Below, in pieces: positions 8,842 through 17,976 of a stretch of DNA of 64,000 nt (the stretch's first letter is position 1; each line of letters begins with the position of its first letter). The DNA lies in contig NZ_CP078013.2 in the NCBI RefSeq assembly GCF_024112395.2, positions 6,232,501 through 6,296,500 on the forward strand, written 5' to 3'. The notes below the pieces were generated by a model. That model saw nothing but the letters and a program-made list of their open reading frames with translations. It did no database searches and was not told where the DNA came from. The DNA comes from Pseudomonas pergaminensis (GTDB lineage: Bacteria; Pseudomonadota; Gammaproteobacteria; Pseudomonadales; Pseudomonadaceae). A program made the translations under genes and the position numbers.

Positions 8842-9974
8842 CACGCCGCTCCCCACAAGGTGGTGATATTTCGCTCAGCCATCGCCGGCCCCACGCTCAT
8901 GCCCACGCCGGTGTGCATCAACGCCGCACTCACGCCTGGAGCAGCCCTCAGGAAGGAGAACGGTCCCGGTCCGCGCGAGCCGTATACGCCCTGCCAGCGC
9001 TCCACCACTTGGATCTTGCAGCCCAGAGTTTGCTCGGCCAGTGCGATCATCCAGTCGTCGATCTGCTCGGCATTGAAGGGCGACGCGTCGCTGCCGTAAT
9101 CATGGGAGTCGCCGATGATCAGTTCGCCATGGGGGGTCGGGCTGATCAGCAGATGGATGCCGTGCTCGTGCAGGTGTGGCGTTTCACGCAGGATCTGCGC
9201 CTGCACCGGCGCGGCTTCCGGCAGATCGGCGAAGGCACCGTAGTGCACGCAACTCAAGCCGGTGAGCAATGCGTGTTGCAGGTTCAGGTTCACCACCGGG
9301 CGGGCGCGCAACATTTGCAGGCGGCAGATGCTCGGGTTGAGTTCGGCGATCGATTCGGCCAGCAGGGTCTGGTAGTCGTGGCCGGAGCACACGATGATCT
9401 GCTCGCCGCGAAAACTGCCCGCCGTGCTGTGCAATTGGCCCGGCTCCACGTCGCGCACCAGCGTGGAGAAATAGAACTCCACGTTCAGCTCTTGCGCCAG
9501 GTAGCTGATCAGCGCCGGGATCGCTTCACGCGAATACAGCTGCTGATCGTCCTTGCCATGCAATGCGGCGCGGTGATGACGGAACTGGCCGCCGTACAGA
9601 TCCTTCATGGCCGCGCCTTGCAGCAGTTCGACGTTGTAGCCGTGCTCTGCAGCGCGGCCGGCGCAGAAGGCTTCCAGCAAATGCTCCTCCGCTTCGGTGC
9701 GGGCGAACAGGTAAGAGCCGTTACGCTTGAGCTGCAGACCCGCCCGCTCAGCCCATTGCCCCCAGATAGCACGGCTTTCCCGGGCCAGGTCGAGCATTGG
9801 CCCCGGCGGTTGGCCAGTGACCAGGGCCTGGCCGAAGTTGCGCACCGATGCGCCCAGTGGCGTGGCGCTGCGCTCGAACACCTTGACCGTGAGGCCGCGC
9901 TTGGCAGCGGCATAGGCGTGGGACAGGCCGAGGATGCCGGCGCCGATGATCAGTAGGTCGCTGTGGTGTGTCAT
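8841..9974 (-). CDS. FAD-dependent oxidoreductase of phosphonate clusters (TIGR03364 type)
   Basis: DAO-like flavoenzyme of 377 aa. The N-terminal dinucleotide-binding motif LLIIGAGILGLSHAYAAAKR begins at residue 7, and VFERSATPLGASVRNFGQ follows. The C-terminal GVYGSRGPGPF and TGVGMSVGPAMAER fit the FAD domain. The open frame extends 36 codons further upstream, but that part is just translated REPIN DNA. The ATG at 9974 has an AGGAAA ribosome site. It is coupled to the HD oxygenase by overlapping stop and start. In this setting it probably oxidises an aminophosphonate or N-methylated derivative; the exact substrate is inferred. Confidence 0.82.
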   Translation of the reverse strand: MTHHSDLLIIGAGILGLSHAYAAAKRGLTVKVFERSATPLGASVRNFGQALVTGQPPGPMLDLARESRAIWGQWAERAGLQLKRNGSYLFARTEAEEHLLEAFCAGRAAEHGYNVELLQGAAMKDLYGGQFRHHRAALHGKDDQQLYSREAIPALISYLAQELNVEFYFSTLVRDVEPGQLHSTAGSFRGEQIIVCSGHDYQTLLAESIAELNPSICRLQMLRARPVVNLNLQHALLTGLSCVHYGAFADLPEAAPVQAQILRETPHLHEHGIHLLISPTPHGELIIGDSHDYGSDASPFNAEQIDDWMIALAEQTLGCKIQVVERWQGVYGSRGPGPFSFLRAAPGVSAALMHTGVGMSVGPAMAERNITTLWGAA

Positions 9975-10001
9975 GTCGTGATTTCCTGTATTCGAGGCCG
10001 C

Positions 10002-10075
10002 CATCGCGGGCAAGCCCGCTCCCACTTGTTGATGTGTGAATACCTTCAAATGTGGGAGCTGGCTTGCCTGCGATG
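10002..10075. repeat. REPIN-type inverted repeat with unequal arms
   Basis: The left arm (ATCGCGGGCAAGCCCGCTCC) and the right arm (GGGAGCTGGCTTGCCTGCGA) face each other but differ at two paired positions, so the arms come from two REP variants. It lies between the phosphonate-binding-protein gene and the FAD oxidoreductase gene. Confidence 0.85.
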
Positions 10076-10100
10076 AGGCCATCAGCCCTGACGAAAACCC

Positions 10101-11123
10101 TTACTGGCCCGCCACCTTCTCCGACTTCCCGTCATAGCGCTTGCGCCACTCGGCCAGGATGCTATCGCGGTTCTTCGACGCCCAGGCAAAGTCATTCTTG
10201 ATCAGGCGTTGTTCATAGTCGGCCGGCAATTCGGTCTGCGGCTTGGCAATGCCTGGTTGGGCGAGGACGGCAAAGTTGTCCTTGTACAGGTCCATGGCTG
10301 CTGTGCTGGCAGAGAAGTCAGCCAGTTTTCTGGCCGCATCGGCGTGGGCTGTGCCCTTGATCACCGCCGTGGCTTCGATGTCCCAGCCCAGGCCTTCTTT
10401 CGGTAGGATGATGTCCAGCGGCGCGCCCTGGCGTTTCAACTGCACGGCCGGGTATTCGAAGCTGATCCCGATCGGGAATTCACCCGACGCCGCGAGCTTG
10501 CACGGCTTGGAGCCGGAGTGAACGTACTGGCCGATGTTCTGGTGCAGGTCGTCCATGTATTGCCAGCCTTGCTTCTCGCCAAAGGTCTGCAACCAGGCGC
10601 TGACGTCCAGGAAACCGGTGCCGGACGAGGCCGGGTTGGGCATGACGATCTTGCCCTTGTACTCAGGCTTGGTCAGGTCCTGCCAGCTCACCGGCTTGGT
10701 CAGGCCCTGCTTTTCGGCTTCGACGGTGTTGAAGCAAATGGTCGCCGCCCACACGTCCATGCCGACCCAGGCCGGAGGGTTGGCGGCGTCACGGTAGTTT
10801 TTGCCGATCTTGTCCAGGTCCTTCGGTGCGTAGTTGTCCAGCATGCCTTGCTGGTCGAGGATCGCCAGGCTGGAGGCGGCCAGGCCCCACACCACATCAG
10901 CCTGCGGGCGGGCTTTCTCGGCCAGCAGCTTGGCGGTGATGATGCCCGTGGAGTCGCGCACCCACTTGATCTCGATGTCGGGGTTGGCCTTTTCAAAGGC
11001 CTGCTTATAGGTCTTCAACTGCTCGGCTTCGAGGGCCGTGTACACGGTCAGCTCGGTCTTGGCGAAGGCATTCAGGCTGAATGCAGTGAGTACGGCAGCG
11101 ACCAGCGCCAGGGGCTTGAACAT
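10101..11123 (-). CDS. 2-aminoethylphosphonate ABC transporter, periplasmic binding protein
   Basis: Extracellular solute-binding protein of the Fe3+/phosphonate type (TIGR03261, PhnS2-like), 340 aa. A signal peptide is visible (ALVAAVLTAFSLNAFA), followed by KTELTVYTALEAEQL. Typical class features are WVRDSTGIITAKLLAEK and MPNPASSGTGFLDVSAWL. A strong ribosome site (AAGGAGGTG) lies before the ATG. It directly follows the permease gene (18-bp gap) in an operon with the ATPase upstream. The ligand is inferred from the phosphonate enzymes and regulator next door. Confidence 0.85.
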   Translation of the reverse strand: MFKPLALVAAVLTAFSLNAFAKTELTVYTALEAEQLKTYKQAFEKANPDIEIKWVRDSTGIITAKLLAEKARPQADVVWGLAASSLAILDQQGMLDNYAPKDLDKIGKNYRDAANPPAWVGMDVWAATICFNTVEAEKQGLTKPVSWQDLTKPEYKGKIVMPNPASSGTGFLDVSAWLQTFGEKQGWQYMDDLHQNIGQYVHSGSKPCKLAASGEFPIGISFEYPAVQLKRQGAPLDIILPKEGLGWDIEATAVIKGTAHADAARKLADFSASTAAMDLYKDNFAVLAQPGIAKPQTELPADYEQRLIKNDFAWASKNRDSILAEWRKRYDGKSEKVAGQ

Positions 11124-11141
11124 GGAACACCTCCTTCAGGA

Positions 11142-12848
11142 TTATTGGCCTGGCGCGGTCTGGCGCCAGGCTTGGGAGCGGCGCAGTGCGCCACGTGAAG
11201 CCCACGCCAGCAGCAGCGAGACGCTGCCTGAGGTGAACAGGATCAGGGTCGACATGGCCGCCGCACCGCCCACGTTGCCAGCGTCGTCCATGTTCAACAC
11301 GGCGACGGCGGCGAGGATGGTGTCGGGGCTGTAGAGGAAAATCGCGGCTGACACGGTGGTCATCGCCGACACAAACAGGTAGCGCACGATGTCCAGCAGC
11401 GCCGGCAGGCAGATCGGCACCGTCACTTTCAGGTAATGCCGGTACAACGGCGCCTTGAGCGACAACGCGGCGGCTTCGAACTCGGCGTCGAGCTGGCGCA
11501 GTGCGGTGGTGGCGGTCATCTGTGCGGTGGTCAGGTAGTGCGCAATGGTGCACACCACCAGCAGGGTCATGGTCCCGTAGAACACATGCAGCGGGTTGCC
11601 GTTGAGGTTGAAAAAGAACACGTAGCCCAGGCCCAGCACCAACCCAGGCACCGCCATCGGCACGAAAGTGAGCATGCGCAGGGCGAGGTTGAGGCCTTTC
11701 TGACCCTTGGTTTTTTCCATCAGGTAGGCCCCGGTGAAGATCAGCACGCTGCCGATCAACGCCGTGCACAACGCCATGGTCAGGCTGTTGCGATAGGCCA
11801 GCCAACCGCCGCCCGCCGTGTCTTCGAACTGATAGTGGTTGAGCGACAGCGATAGGTTGTACGGCCAGAACTTCACCAGCGACGAATACACCGCCATGCC
11901 GAACACCAGCAGCAACACGGCACAGATCAGCAGCACGATGGCCAGGTAGCAGGCGTCTCTCAGGCGCGATGGCGCCGGCTGGAACACTTGGGCACGCCCG
12001 CTCATCGAATCGCCATGACGGCGGCGCAGCCAGGCATCCACACCAAAGCTGAACAGCGCCGGCAGCAGCAACACCATGCCGATCAATGCGCCACGCCCGA
12101 ACTGCTGCTGGCCAACCACGGCTTTGTAGGCCTCCAGCGCCAGCACCTGGTAATCGCCGCCCACGACTACAGGCACGCCGAAGTCGGTGATGGTGAGGGT
12201 GAACACCAGGCAGAACGCGGCGAACACCGCCTGGCGCGTGGCCGGCCAGGTGATGCTGCGAAACGCCCGGGCCGGGCTGGCGCCCATGCTGGAAGCGGCG
12301 TCGAACAGTCGCGCATCCGCCAAGGACAGCGCCGACAGCAGAATCATCAGGGCGTGTGGGAAGGTGTAGATCACCTCACCCAGCACAATGCCCCAGAAGC
12401 CGTAGATATTGTCCGAGAGCAGCCCGCGCAGCATGCCCTGGTTGCCGAACAGATACACCAGCGCGATGCCCGGCAGCATCGACGGAGCCATCAGCGGCAG
12501 CAGCGACAGGCCACGCCAGATCGACTTACCGGGAATCAACGTGCGTTGCAGCGCGTAGGCAAACAGGTAGGCAAGCGGTACGACGATGGCAGCAACGCTG
12601 AGGGAAACCTTGAGGCTATTGCCCAGCAGCCAGTGGAAGTTGTCACTCGTGACCAATTCCCGCGCGGCCACCAGGCCACCGCCCTGCCCGGCTTCGCTGC
12701 TGAAACCGCGCCAGAAGATCGCCAGCAGTGGCAGCAGCACGGCGACGCTCAGCAGCAAAAGCCACAGCCACTTGCCGCCAAGCACGAAAAGACGGTCACC
12801 CCTTTCGGCGCGGGTAGCCTGGCGCGGCAGCGTCATCACCCTAGCCAT
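11142..12848 (-). CDS. phosphonate ABC transporter permease (fused two-domain)
   Basis: Inner-membrane permease of about 568 aa with two binding-protein-dependent transport domains fused in one chain. Multiple membrane segments are visible (LWLLLLSVAVLLPLLAIFW at the N-terminus). EAA-type loops occur in each half: DAASSMGASPARAFRSITWP and EAAALSLKAPLYRHYLKVTV. The fusion is the usual form of this TIGR03262-type aminoethylphosphonate/iron permease. I start at the ATG immediately after the ATPase gene's stop; a TTG nine bases earlier is possible. Confidence 0.85.
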   Translation of the reverse strand: MARVMTLPRQATRAERGDRLFVLGGKWLWLLLLSVAVLLPLLAIFWRGFSSEAGQGGGLVAARELVTSDNFHWLLGNSLKVSLSVAAIVVPLAYLFAYALQRTLIPGKSIWRGLSLLPLMAPSMLPGIALVYLFGNQGMLRGLLSDNIYGFWGIVLGEVIYTFPHALMILLSALSLADARLFDAASSMGASPARAFRSITWPATRQAVFAAFCLVFTLTITDFGVPVVVGGDYQVLALEAYKAVVGQQQFGRGALIGMVLLLPALFSFGVDAWLRRRHGDSMSGRAQVFQPAPSRLRDACYLAIVLLICAVLLLVFGMAVYSSLVKFWPYNLSLSLNHYQFEDTAGGGWLAYRNSLTMALCTALIGSVLIFTGAYLMEKTKGQKGLNLALRMLTFVPMAVPGLVLGLGYVFFFNLNGNPLHVFYGTMTLLVVCTIAHYLTTAQMTATTALRQLDAEFEAAALSLKAPLYRHYLKVTVPICLPALLDIVRYLFVSAMTTVSAAIFLYSPDTILAAVAVLNMDDAGNVGGAAAMSTLILFTSGSVSLLLAWASRGALRRSQAWRQTAPGQ

Positions 12849-12849
12849 C

Positions 12850-13914
12850 TCAGGCAAACACCTGCAGGCTGCGCGGCGGCAAGGCCACCCAAATATCCTG
12901 GGCGCCTAGGCGCGGCATGGCCTCGGGGGCCAGTTCAGCCAGCAACGGGTGCCCGGGTAACTGCTCCAGCTCAAAGCTCATGCGGCAGCGATTGCCAAGA
13001 AAGGTGATCTCACGAACCTTGGCCGGGAACAGGTTCTCTTCATGCACCGGCGGGTTGACGCTGATCGCCTCCGGGCGGCAGAACAGGCGCCCAGACCTGG
13101 CGACGCCGGCGTCGTCGGCCAGGCGCATGTTCATCCCACCCACTTGGGCGTGGCTGGCACTGTTACGGCTGAACGGCAGCCAATTGCCCTGGCCGACAAA
13201 CTCCGCCACGAACGGCGTGGCCGGGCGGTCGTAGATCTCCTGGGGCGTGGCGTATTGCTCGACCTTGCCGTTGTTCATCACGGCGATGCGGTCGGCCATC
13301 AGCATGGCTTCGTCCTGGTTGTGGGTGACCATCAGCGTGGTGATGCCCAGGCGACGTTGCAGTTGGCGCAACTCGGTGCACAGATGCTCGCGCACCCGGG
13401 CGTCGAGGGCCGACATCGGTTCATCCAGCAGCAATAACGACGGCGCCGGGGCCAGCGCACGGGCCAGCGCTACCCGTTGCTGTTGACCACCCGAGAGCTG
13501 GCCGGGGAATTTCTTTTCGCTGCCCAGCAGGCCAACCAGTTCCAGCATCTGGCCGACGCGCTTGCGCACTTCGTCACGACCGCCGCCGGTGAGGCCGTAG
13601 CCGATATTCGCTTCAACGGTAAGGTTGGGAAACAGTGCGTAGGACTGGAACAGGATGCCGTAGTCCCGCGCCTGGGGCGGCAGCAGGGAAACATCCCGGT
13701 TGCCCAGGTAAAGCTCGCCGCTGTCCTGGCGTTCCAGGCCAGCGATGCAGCGCAGCAGGGTGGTCTTGCCGCAGCCGGACGGGCCCAGCAGGCACACCAG
13801 CTCGCCGGCGGCGACGTCCAGGGAGACGTCATCCAGCGCAGTAAAGGCGCCAAAGCGTTTCTGGATACCGCGCACCTTCATGGGCGCGCCGGGTTGGGTC
13901 AGGGCTGTGTTCAT
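12850..13914 (-). CDS. 2-aminoethylphosphonate ABC transporter ATP-binding protein
   Basis: Cytosolic ABC ATPase (TIGR03265, PhnT2-like), about 354 aa. Walker A is LLGPSGCGKTTLLRCIAG, the signature [16 protein letters not shown], Walker B LLLLDEPMSALD, and the switch histidine VTHNQDEAM. A C-terminal TOBE-like regulatory extension follows. I start at the ATG at 13914, about 8 nt after a GAGG, rather than at a GTG three codons upstream. It is the first gene of the ATPase-permease-binding-protein operon; the FAD and HD genes lie downstream on the same strand. Confidence 0.87.
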   Translation of the reverse strand: MNTALTQPGAPMKVRGIQKRFGAFTALDDVSLDVAAGELVCLLGPSGCGKTTLLRCIAGLERQDSGELYLGNRDVSLLPPQARDYGILFQSYALFPNLTVEANIGYGLTGGGRDEVRKRVGQMLELVGLLGSEKKFPGQLSGGQQQRVALARALAPAPSLLLLDEPMSALDARVREHLCTELRQLQRRLGITTLMVTHNQDEAMLMADRIAVMNNGKVEQYATPQEIYDRPATPFVAEFVGQGNWLPFSRNSASHAQVGGMNMRLADDAGVARSGRLFCRPEAISVNPPVHEENLFPAKVREITFLGNRCRMSFELEQLPGHPLLAELAPEAMPRLGAQDIWVALPPRSLQVFA

Positions 13915-14035
13915 GCTAGGCACCTCATCGAACGGATGAAGGCCATGCTAGGCAGGCAATGCGTCCCTGATGTGGCAGAAAGGCAAAACCCGGCGATAGT
14001 GGTATTGGTGAATTTGGGTAGGACGCGAACACCAT

Positions 14036-14170
14036 TGTGGTGAGCAGGCTTGCCCCGCGCGGGGGCGCGCAGCGGCCCTAAAATCAGGCTCCCGGTTTTT
14101 CCTGCAAAAAATGCGGTGGCATTATTGGGGCTGCTGCGCAGTCCAGCGCGGGGCAAGCCCGCTCACCACA
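14036..14170. repeat. long composite REP inverted repeat (CCCCGCGC arms)
   Basis: The outer arms GTGGTGAGCAGGCTTGCCCC and GGGGCAAGCCCGCTCACCAC enclose about 95 bp that includes a second imperfect palindrome. The same arm pair occurs around a transcription terminator at 56.7 kb. It fills most of the gap between the ATPase gene and the LysR gene. Confidence 0.8.
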
Positions 14171-14187
14171 GAGATCTTACTCGACCA

Positions 14188-15051
14188 TTAGAGTGGAGAC
14201 ATTTCCTGCGCCAACCCCAGGAACGCCGCCGGTAACCGCGCGCTTTTGCGCTCCTTGAGGCAGTACAGGTACTCGGGAATCTGCGGTGCATTTTCGATGG
14301 TCAGCACACGCAGTTGCGGGTCGTGGGGCACTTCCTGACGCGCAATGATGCTGATGCCGATATTGCGCAGCACCGCCTCACGGATCGACTCGCGGCTGCC
14401 GATTTCCAGCAACGGGCCGAAGCTCACGTTGGCGCTTTGCAAGAGCTCTTCGGTCAGGCGTCGCGTGGTCGAGCCCGCTTCACGCATCAGCAAAGTGTGC
14501 CCGGCCAACGCTGAGAGCGGCACATGATCGAGCTTGGCCAGCGGATGGTTGCGGTGTACCGCCAGCACTAGCGGGTCGGTGCCCAGCACCCGGCGGATCA
14601 GCCGCGGGTCTTCCAGCAGTTGCGAGGAGGCAGCGACGTCGACGCGGTAATCGTCCAACGCTTCCAGCACCTGCTGGGAGTTGCCGATCTCCACCGACAC
14701 ATCCACTTGCGGCAGGCGCTCGCGAAAGGCTTTGACCAGGTCGAGGATGTAATACGGCGCTGTCGCGGCGATTCTCAATGCCCCCTGGACCTGGCCGTTG
14801 TTGCGCAGGAAAAACTCGATGTCCGCTTCCTGCTGCAACAGCGCCTTGACCATCGGCAGCAGACGCGCGCCGTCGTCGCTGACGGTGAGGCGGCGGCCGC
14901 CGCGGTAGAACAGTTCGACACCGTACTGGCTTTCCAGGTTACGGATCTGGGTGGTGACCGTGGGTTGGCTCAGGCCGAGTTTTTTCGCCGCCTGGGTAAT
15001 GCTGCCCAGGCGGGCGACCATAAAAAACGCCTTTAACTCCGCACTCAGCAC
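14188..15051 (-). CDS. LysR-family regulator of aminoethylphosphonate catabolism
   Basis: LysR transcription factor of 287 aa. The N-terminal winged helix-turn-helix is SITQAAKKLGLSQPTVTTQI (residues 17-36) and the rest is a co-inducer-binding domain (GALRIAATAPYYILDLVKAF). Start is a GTG at 15051 preceded by GAGAGGG. It lies immediately upstream of the phosphonate transport operon on the same strand. It resembles the LysR group that accompanies aminoethylphosphonate genes (TIGR03339), so it probably activates the downstream cluster. Confidence 0.82.
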   Translation of the reverse strand: MLSAELKAFFMVARLGSITQAAKKLGLSQPTVTTQIRNLESQYGVELFYRGGRRLTVSDDGARLLPMVKALLQQEADIEFFLRNNGQVQGALRIAATAPYYILDLVKAFRERLPQVDVSVEIGNSQQVLEALDDYRVDVAASSQLLEDPRLIRRVLGTDPLVLAVHRNHPLAKLDHVPLSALAGHTLLMREAGSTTRRLTEELLQSANVSFGPLLEIGSRESIREAVLRNIGISIIARQEVPHDPQLRVLTIENAPQIPEYLYCLKERKSARLPAAFLGLAQEMSPL

Positions 15052-15067
15052 ACCGCCCTCTCATCGT

Positions 15068-17320
15068 TTATTTGCGCAACAGGCGCAGACCATTGAACAC
15101 CACCAGCAGGGCCACGCCCATGTCGGCGAACACCGCCATCCACATGGTGGCCAGGCCCAGGAAGGTGACCACCAGGAAGATCGCCTTGATCACCAGCGCC
15201 AGGGTGATGTTCTGCTTGAGGATACTCGACGTTTGCCGCGACAGACGAATGAATGCCGGAATCTTGCGCAAGTCATCATCCATCAGCGCCACGTCAGCCG
15301 TTTCGATGGCCGTGTCGGTGCCGGCGGCAGCCATGGCAAAACCGATCTCGGCACGGGCCAGGGCCGGGGCGTCATTGATGCCGTCGCCGACCATGCCCAC
15401 ACGGTGGCCTTGGCCGTAAAGGGTTTCGATGGCTTGCAGCTTGTCGGTAGGCAGCAGGTCGCCCTGAGCCTGGTCGATGCCGACCTGGGCGGCGATTGCC
15501 TGGGCGGTGTGGGTGTTGTCGCCGGTGAGCATCAGGGTCTTGATGCCCAGTTCATGCAGTTGCTGGATGGCTTCGCGGCTGCTGTCCTTGACGGTGTCTG
15601 CCACGGCGAACAGTGCCAGCGGGCCGGATTTGTCGAGCAGCAGCACCACGGATTTGCCCTGCTTTTCCAGGGCGAAGAGTTTTTCTTCCAACTCCGGCGA
15701 GCACAGGCCCAGGTCTTCCACCAGGCGATGGTTGCCCAGGTGGTAGGTTGCACCGTTGATATCGCCGCGCACGCCGCGACCGGCCAGGGCCTCGAAGTTA
15801 TCCACAGCGTGAACCGGCAGTTTTTTATCCACAGCCGCATTGGCAATCGCCAGTGACACTGGGTGATCGGAGCGCCCTGCCAGGCTGGCGGCCAGGGCCG
15901 GCGCGCTGTCTTCAAGGTTGGGGAACAGCGCCAGGTAATCGGTTTGCACCGGCTTGCCATGGGTGATGGTGCCGGTCTTGTCGAGCGCCAGGTAGTCGAG
16001 CTTGTAACCGCCCTCCAGGTACACGCCGCCCTTGATCAGGATGCCTTTGCGCGCGGCGGCGGCGAGGCCGCTGACGATGGTCACCGGGGTGGAAATCACC
16101 AATGCGCAGGGGCAGGCAACCACCAACAGCACCAGGGCGCGGTAGATCCAATCGAACCAGGCGCCGGCCATGAACAGCGGTGGAATAATGGCCACGCCCA
16201 AGGCGAACAGGAATACCGCCGGGGTGTAGACCTTCGAGAAGCTGTCGACAAACCGTTGGGTCGGTGCCCGTGCGCCCTGGGCTTGTTCCACCGCGTGAAT
16301 GATGCGCGCCAGGGTGGAGTTGTTGGCCGCGGCAGTGACTTTATATTCCAGGGAGCCGGCCTGGTTGATGGTGCCGGCGAAGACCTTATCGCCCACGGTC
16401 TTTTCGATCGGCAGGCTTTCACCGGTGATCGGCGCCTGGTCGATGGTGGATTGGCCCGCAGTGACTTCACCGTCCAGGCCGATGCGCTCGCCGGGCTTGA
16501 CCCGCACGATGGCACCCAACTCAATGCTTTTGACCTCTTTTTCGACCCATGTCCCATCCGCCTGCTGCACTGTGGCCTGCTCAGGCGTCATTTGCATCAA
16601 GCCGCTGATGGCATTGCGCGCACGGTCCAGGGACTTGGCTTCGATCAACTCGGCCACGGTGAACAGGAACATCACCATGGCGGCTTCCGGCCATTGGCCG
16701 ATCAGGATCGCACCGGTGACGGCGATGCTCATCAGGGCATTGATGTTCAGGTTGAGGTTTTTCAGGGCAATCCAGCCCTTTTTGTAGGTGGTGAGGCCGC
16801 CGCTGAGGATCGACACCAGCGCGACCACCGCGATAACCCAGGTGGGCGCGGCATTGGTGAAGTGCAGCACCTCGGCAGCCAACGCGCCAACGCCGGACAG
16901 CGCCAGCGGCCACCAGTGCTTCTTGGGCGGTGGCTCGGCGGCAGGCTTGCCTTCTTCAATGGGGTCGGCCTGCATGCCCAGGGATTTGATCGCATCGACG
17001 ATGGGCGCAGTGTTCGGCAGGTCGTGAGTAACGCCGAGGATGCGGTTGATCAGGTTGAACTCCAACTGCTGCACGCCCGCGAGCTTGCCCAATTTGTTCT
17101 GGATCAGCGTCTGCTCAGTAGGGCAGTCCATGGCTTCGATACGGAAGGTGCTCAGCCGGGAGCCGGCGGTGGGCGCTTCGCTCAGTTGCACCCGCGCAGG
17201 GGCTGGCGTGCCGGAACAGCACGAACCACCGTGGCCGTGGTCATGCACGGGCGTGAGTTTCTTCGGGCCATGATCATGGTCGTGGTCGTGCTTATGCGGG
17301 GTGTGGAGGGAATCGCTCAT
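15068..17320 (-). CDS. cadA: Zn/Cd/Pb-exporting P1B-type ATPase
   Basis: Inner-membrane heavy-metal efflux ATPase of 750 aa. The N-terminus is histidine- and cysteine-rich (HKHDHDHDHGPKK, then HDHGHGGSCCSG), followed by one metal-binding domain with the motif EAMDCPTEQT. The transmembrane metal site is VVACPCALVIS, the phosphorylation motif DKTGT, the actuator motif ITGES, and the hinge MVGDGINDAPALA. The CPC plus DCPTE combination favours Cd/Zn/Pb over copper. I use the ATG at 17320 because the 45 codons upstream run through the promoter. It is divergent from cadR. Confidence 0.93.
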   Translation of the reverse strand: MSDSLHTPHKHDHDHDHGPKKLTPVHDHGHGGSCCSGTPAPARVQLSEAPTAGSRLSTFRIEAMDCPTEQTLIQNKLGKLAGVQQLEFNLINRILGVTHDLPNTAPIVDAIKSLGMQADPIEEGKPAAEPPPKKHWWPLALSGVGALAAEVLHFTNAAPTWVIAVVALVSILSGGLTTYKKGWIALKNLNLNINALMSIAVTGAILIGQWPEAAMVMFLFTVAELIEAKSLDRARNAISGLMQMTPEQATVQQADGTWVEKEVKSIELGAIVRVKPGERIGLDGEVTAGQSTIDQAPITGESLPIEKTVGDKVFAGTINQAGSLEYKVTAAANNSTLARIIHAVEQAQGARAPTQRFVDSFSKVYTPAVFLFALGVAIIPPLFMAGAWFDWIYRALVLLVVACPCALVISTPVTIVSGLAAAARKGILIKGGVYLEGGYKLDYLALDKTGTITHGKPVQTDYLALFPNLEDSAPALAASLAGRSDHPVSLAIANAAVDKKLPVHAVDNFEALAGRGVRGDINGATYHLGNHRLVEDLGLCSPELEEKLFALEKQGKSVVLLLDKSGPLALFAVADTVKDSSREAIQQLHELGIKTLMLTGDNTHTAQAIAAQVGIDQAQGDLLPTDKLQAIETLYGQGHRVGMVGDGINDAPALARAEIGFAMAAAGTDTAIETADVALMDDDLRKIPAFIRLSRQTSSILKQNITLALVIKAIFLVVTFLGLATMWMAVFADMGVALLVVFNGLRLLRK

Positions 17321-17351
17321 TCTGTCGCGTCCGTAAAGGTGCCTGTTGCCA

Positions 17352-17382
17352 AGTAAAGACCCTGTAGCCACTATAGGGTCAA
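17352..17382 (-). promoter_or_regulatory. cadA promoter with CadR operator (19-bp spacer)
   Basis: On the minus strand, TTGACC (17377-17382) and TTTACT (17352-17357) are separated by 19 bp. The overlong spacer is typical of MerR-activated promoters. The spacer carries a dyad, plus strand GACCCT at 17358 and AGGGTC ending at 17380, with TAG/CTA inner symmetry. It matches the known form of CadR/PbrR operators. It explains metal-induced control of cadA by the adjacent regulator. Confidence 0.85.
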
Positions 17383-17405
17383 GCACCCATTTGGAGATTG
17401 CTGCG

Positions 17406-17846
17406 ATGAAGATCGGCGAATTGGCCAAACTGACCGACTGCCCGGTAGAAACCATCCGTTACTACGAGAAGGAAAGCCTGCTGCCGCCCCCGGCGCGCAC
17501 CGATGCCAACTACCGCGTGTACACCCAGGCACACACCGAGCGGCTGATCTTTATCCGCAACTGCCGCAGCCTCGACATGACCCTGGAAGAAATTCGCAGC
17601 CTGCTGGGCCTGCGGGACAGCCCCCAGGACCAGTGTGAAAACGTGAATGCGCTGATCGACGAGCATATCCACCATGTGAAAGCGCGGATCGACGGGCTGT
17701 TGGCGTTGCAAGAGCAATTGCTGGACTTGCGCCAACGCTGTGGCGGCGGGCCCGAGTGCGGGATTCTGCAGCGGCTGGAAGTCAGTGGGAGTGTGGCAGC
17801 CAGCGAGGCTGAGCCCTCGCATGTAGGCAGAAGCCACGCCCACTAA
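17406..17846 (+). CDS. cadR: MerR-family Cd/Pb-responsive regulator
   Basis: MerR activator of 146 aa. N-terminal winged helix MKIGELAKLTDCPVETIRYY, then a dimerisation helix and metal-site cysteines in DSPQDQCENV and the C-terminal loop RQRCGGGPECGIL. The tail ends in a short histidine-containing stretch (VGRSHAH), which resembles but is poorer than the His-rich tail of P. putida CadR. The start is the ATG at 17406; the frame stays open further upstream through the operator, so an earlier start is unlikely. It is divergent from cadA. Confidence 0.92.
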   Translation: MKIGELAKLTDCPVETIRYYEKESLLPPPARTDANYRVYTQAHTERLIFIRNCRSLDMTLEEIRSLLGLRDSPQDQCENVNALIDEHIHHVKARIDGLLALQEQLLDLRQRCGGGPECGILQRLEVSGSVAASEAEPSHVGRSHAH

Positions 17847-17867
17847 ATCAAGTGAACACCGCCTAAA

Positions 17868-17973
17868 TGTGGGAGCGGGCTTGCTCGCGAATGCGGTGTG
17901 TCAGCCACTGCATGTGCAAGCTGATACTCCGCATTCGCGAGCAAGTCGAATCGTCGCACCGCCGCTCCCACAT
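17868..17973. repeat. REPIN-type inverted repeat with a split right arm
   Basis: The left arm TGTGGGAGCGGGCTTGCTCG is complete. The right arm reads GCGAGCAAG, then about 16 extra bases, then CGCTCCCACA. It lies between convergent cadR and thyA. Confidence 0.8.
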
Positions 17974-17976
17974 TGA

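Noticed and set aside
9975..10082. N-terminal extension of the FAD oxidoreductase
   Set aside because: These 36 codons are translated REPIN sequence. The ATG at 9974 has a ribosome site and starts the Rossmann motif in the normal place.
15863..17356. A long plus-strand open frame opposite cadA
   Set aside because: The opposite strand encodes a P-type ATPase with all its motifs. The plus frame has shadow composition only.
17868..17973. A second insertion in the REPIN after cadR
   Set aside because: The extra ~16 bases in the right arm are too short for an insertion sequence and have no terminal repeats; a divergent REP variant is simpler.
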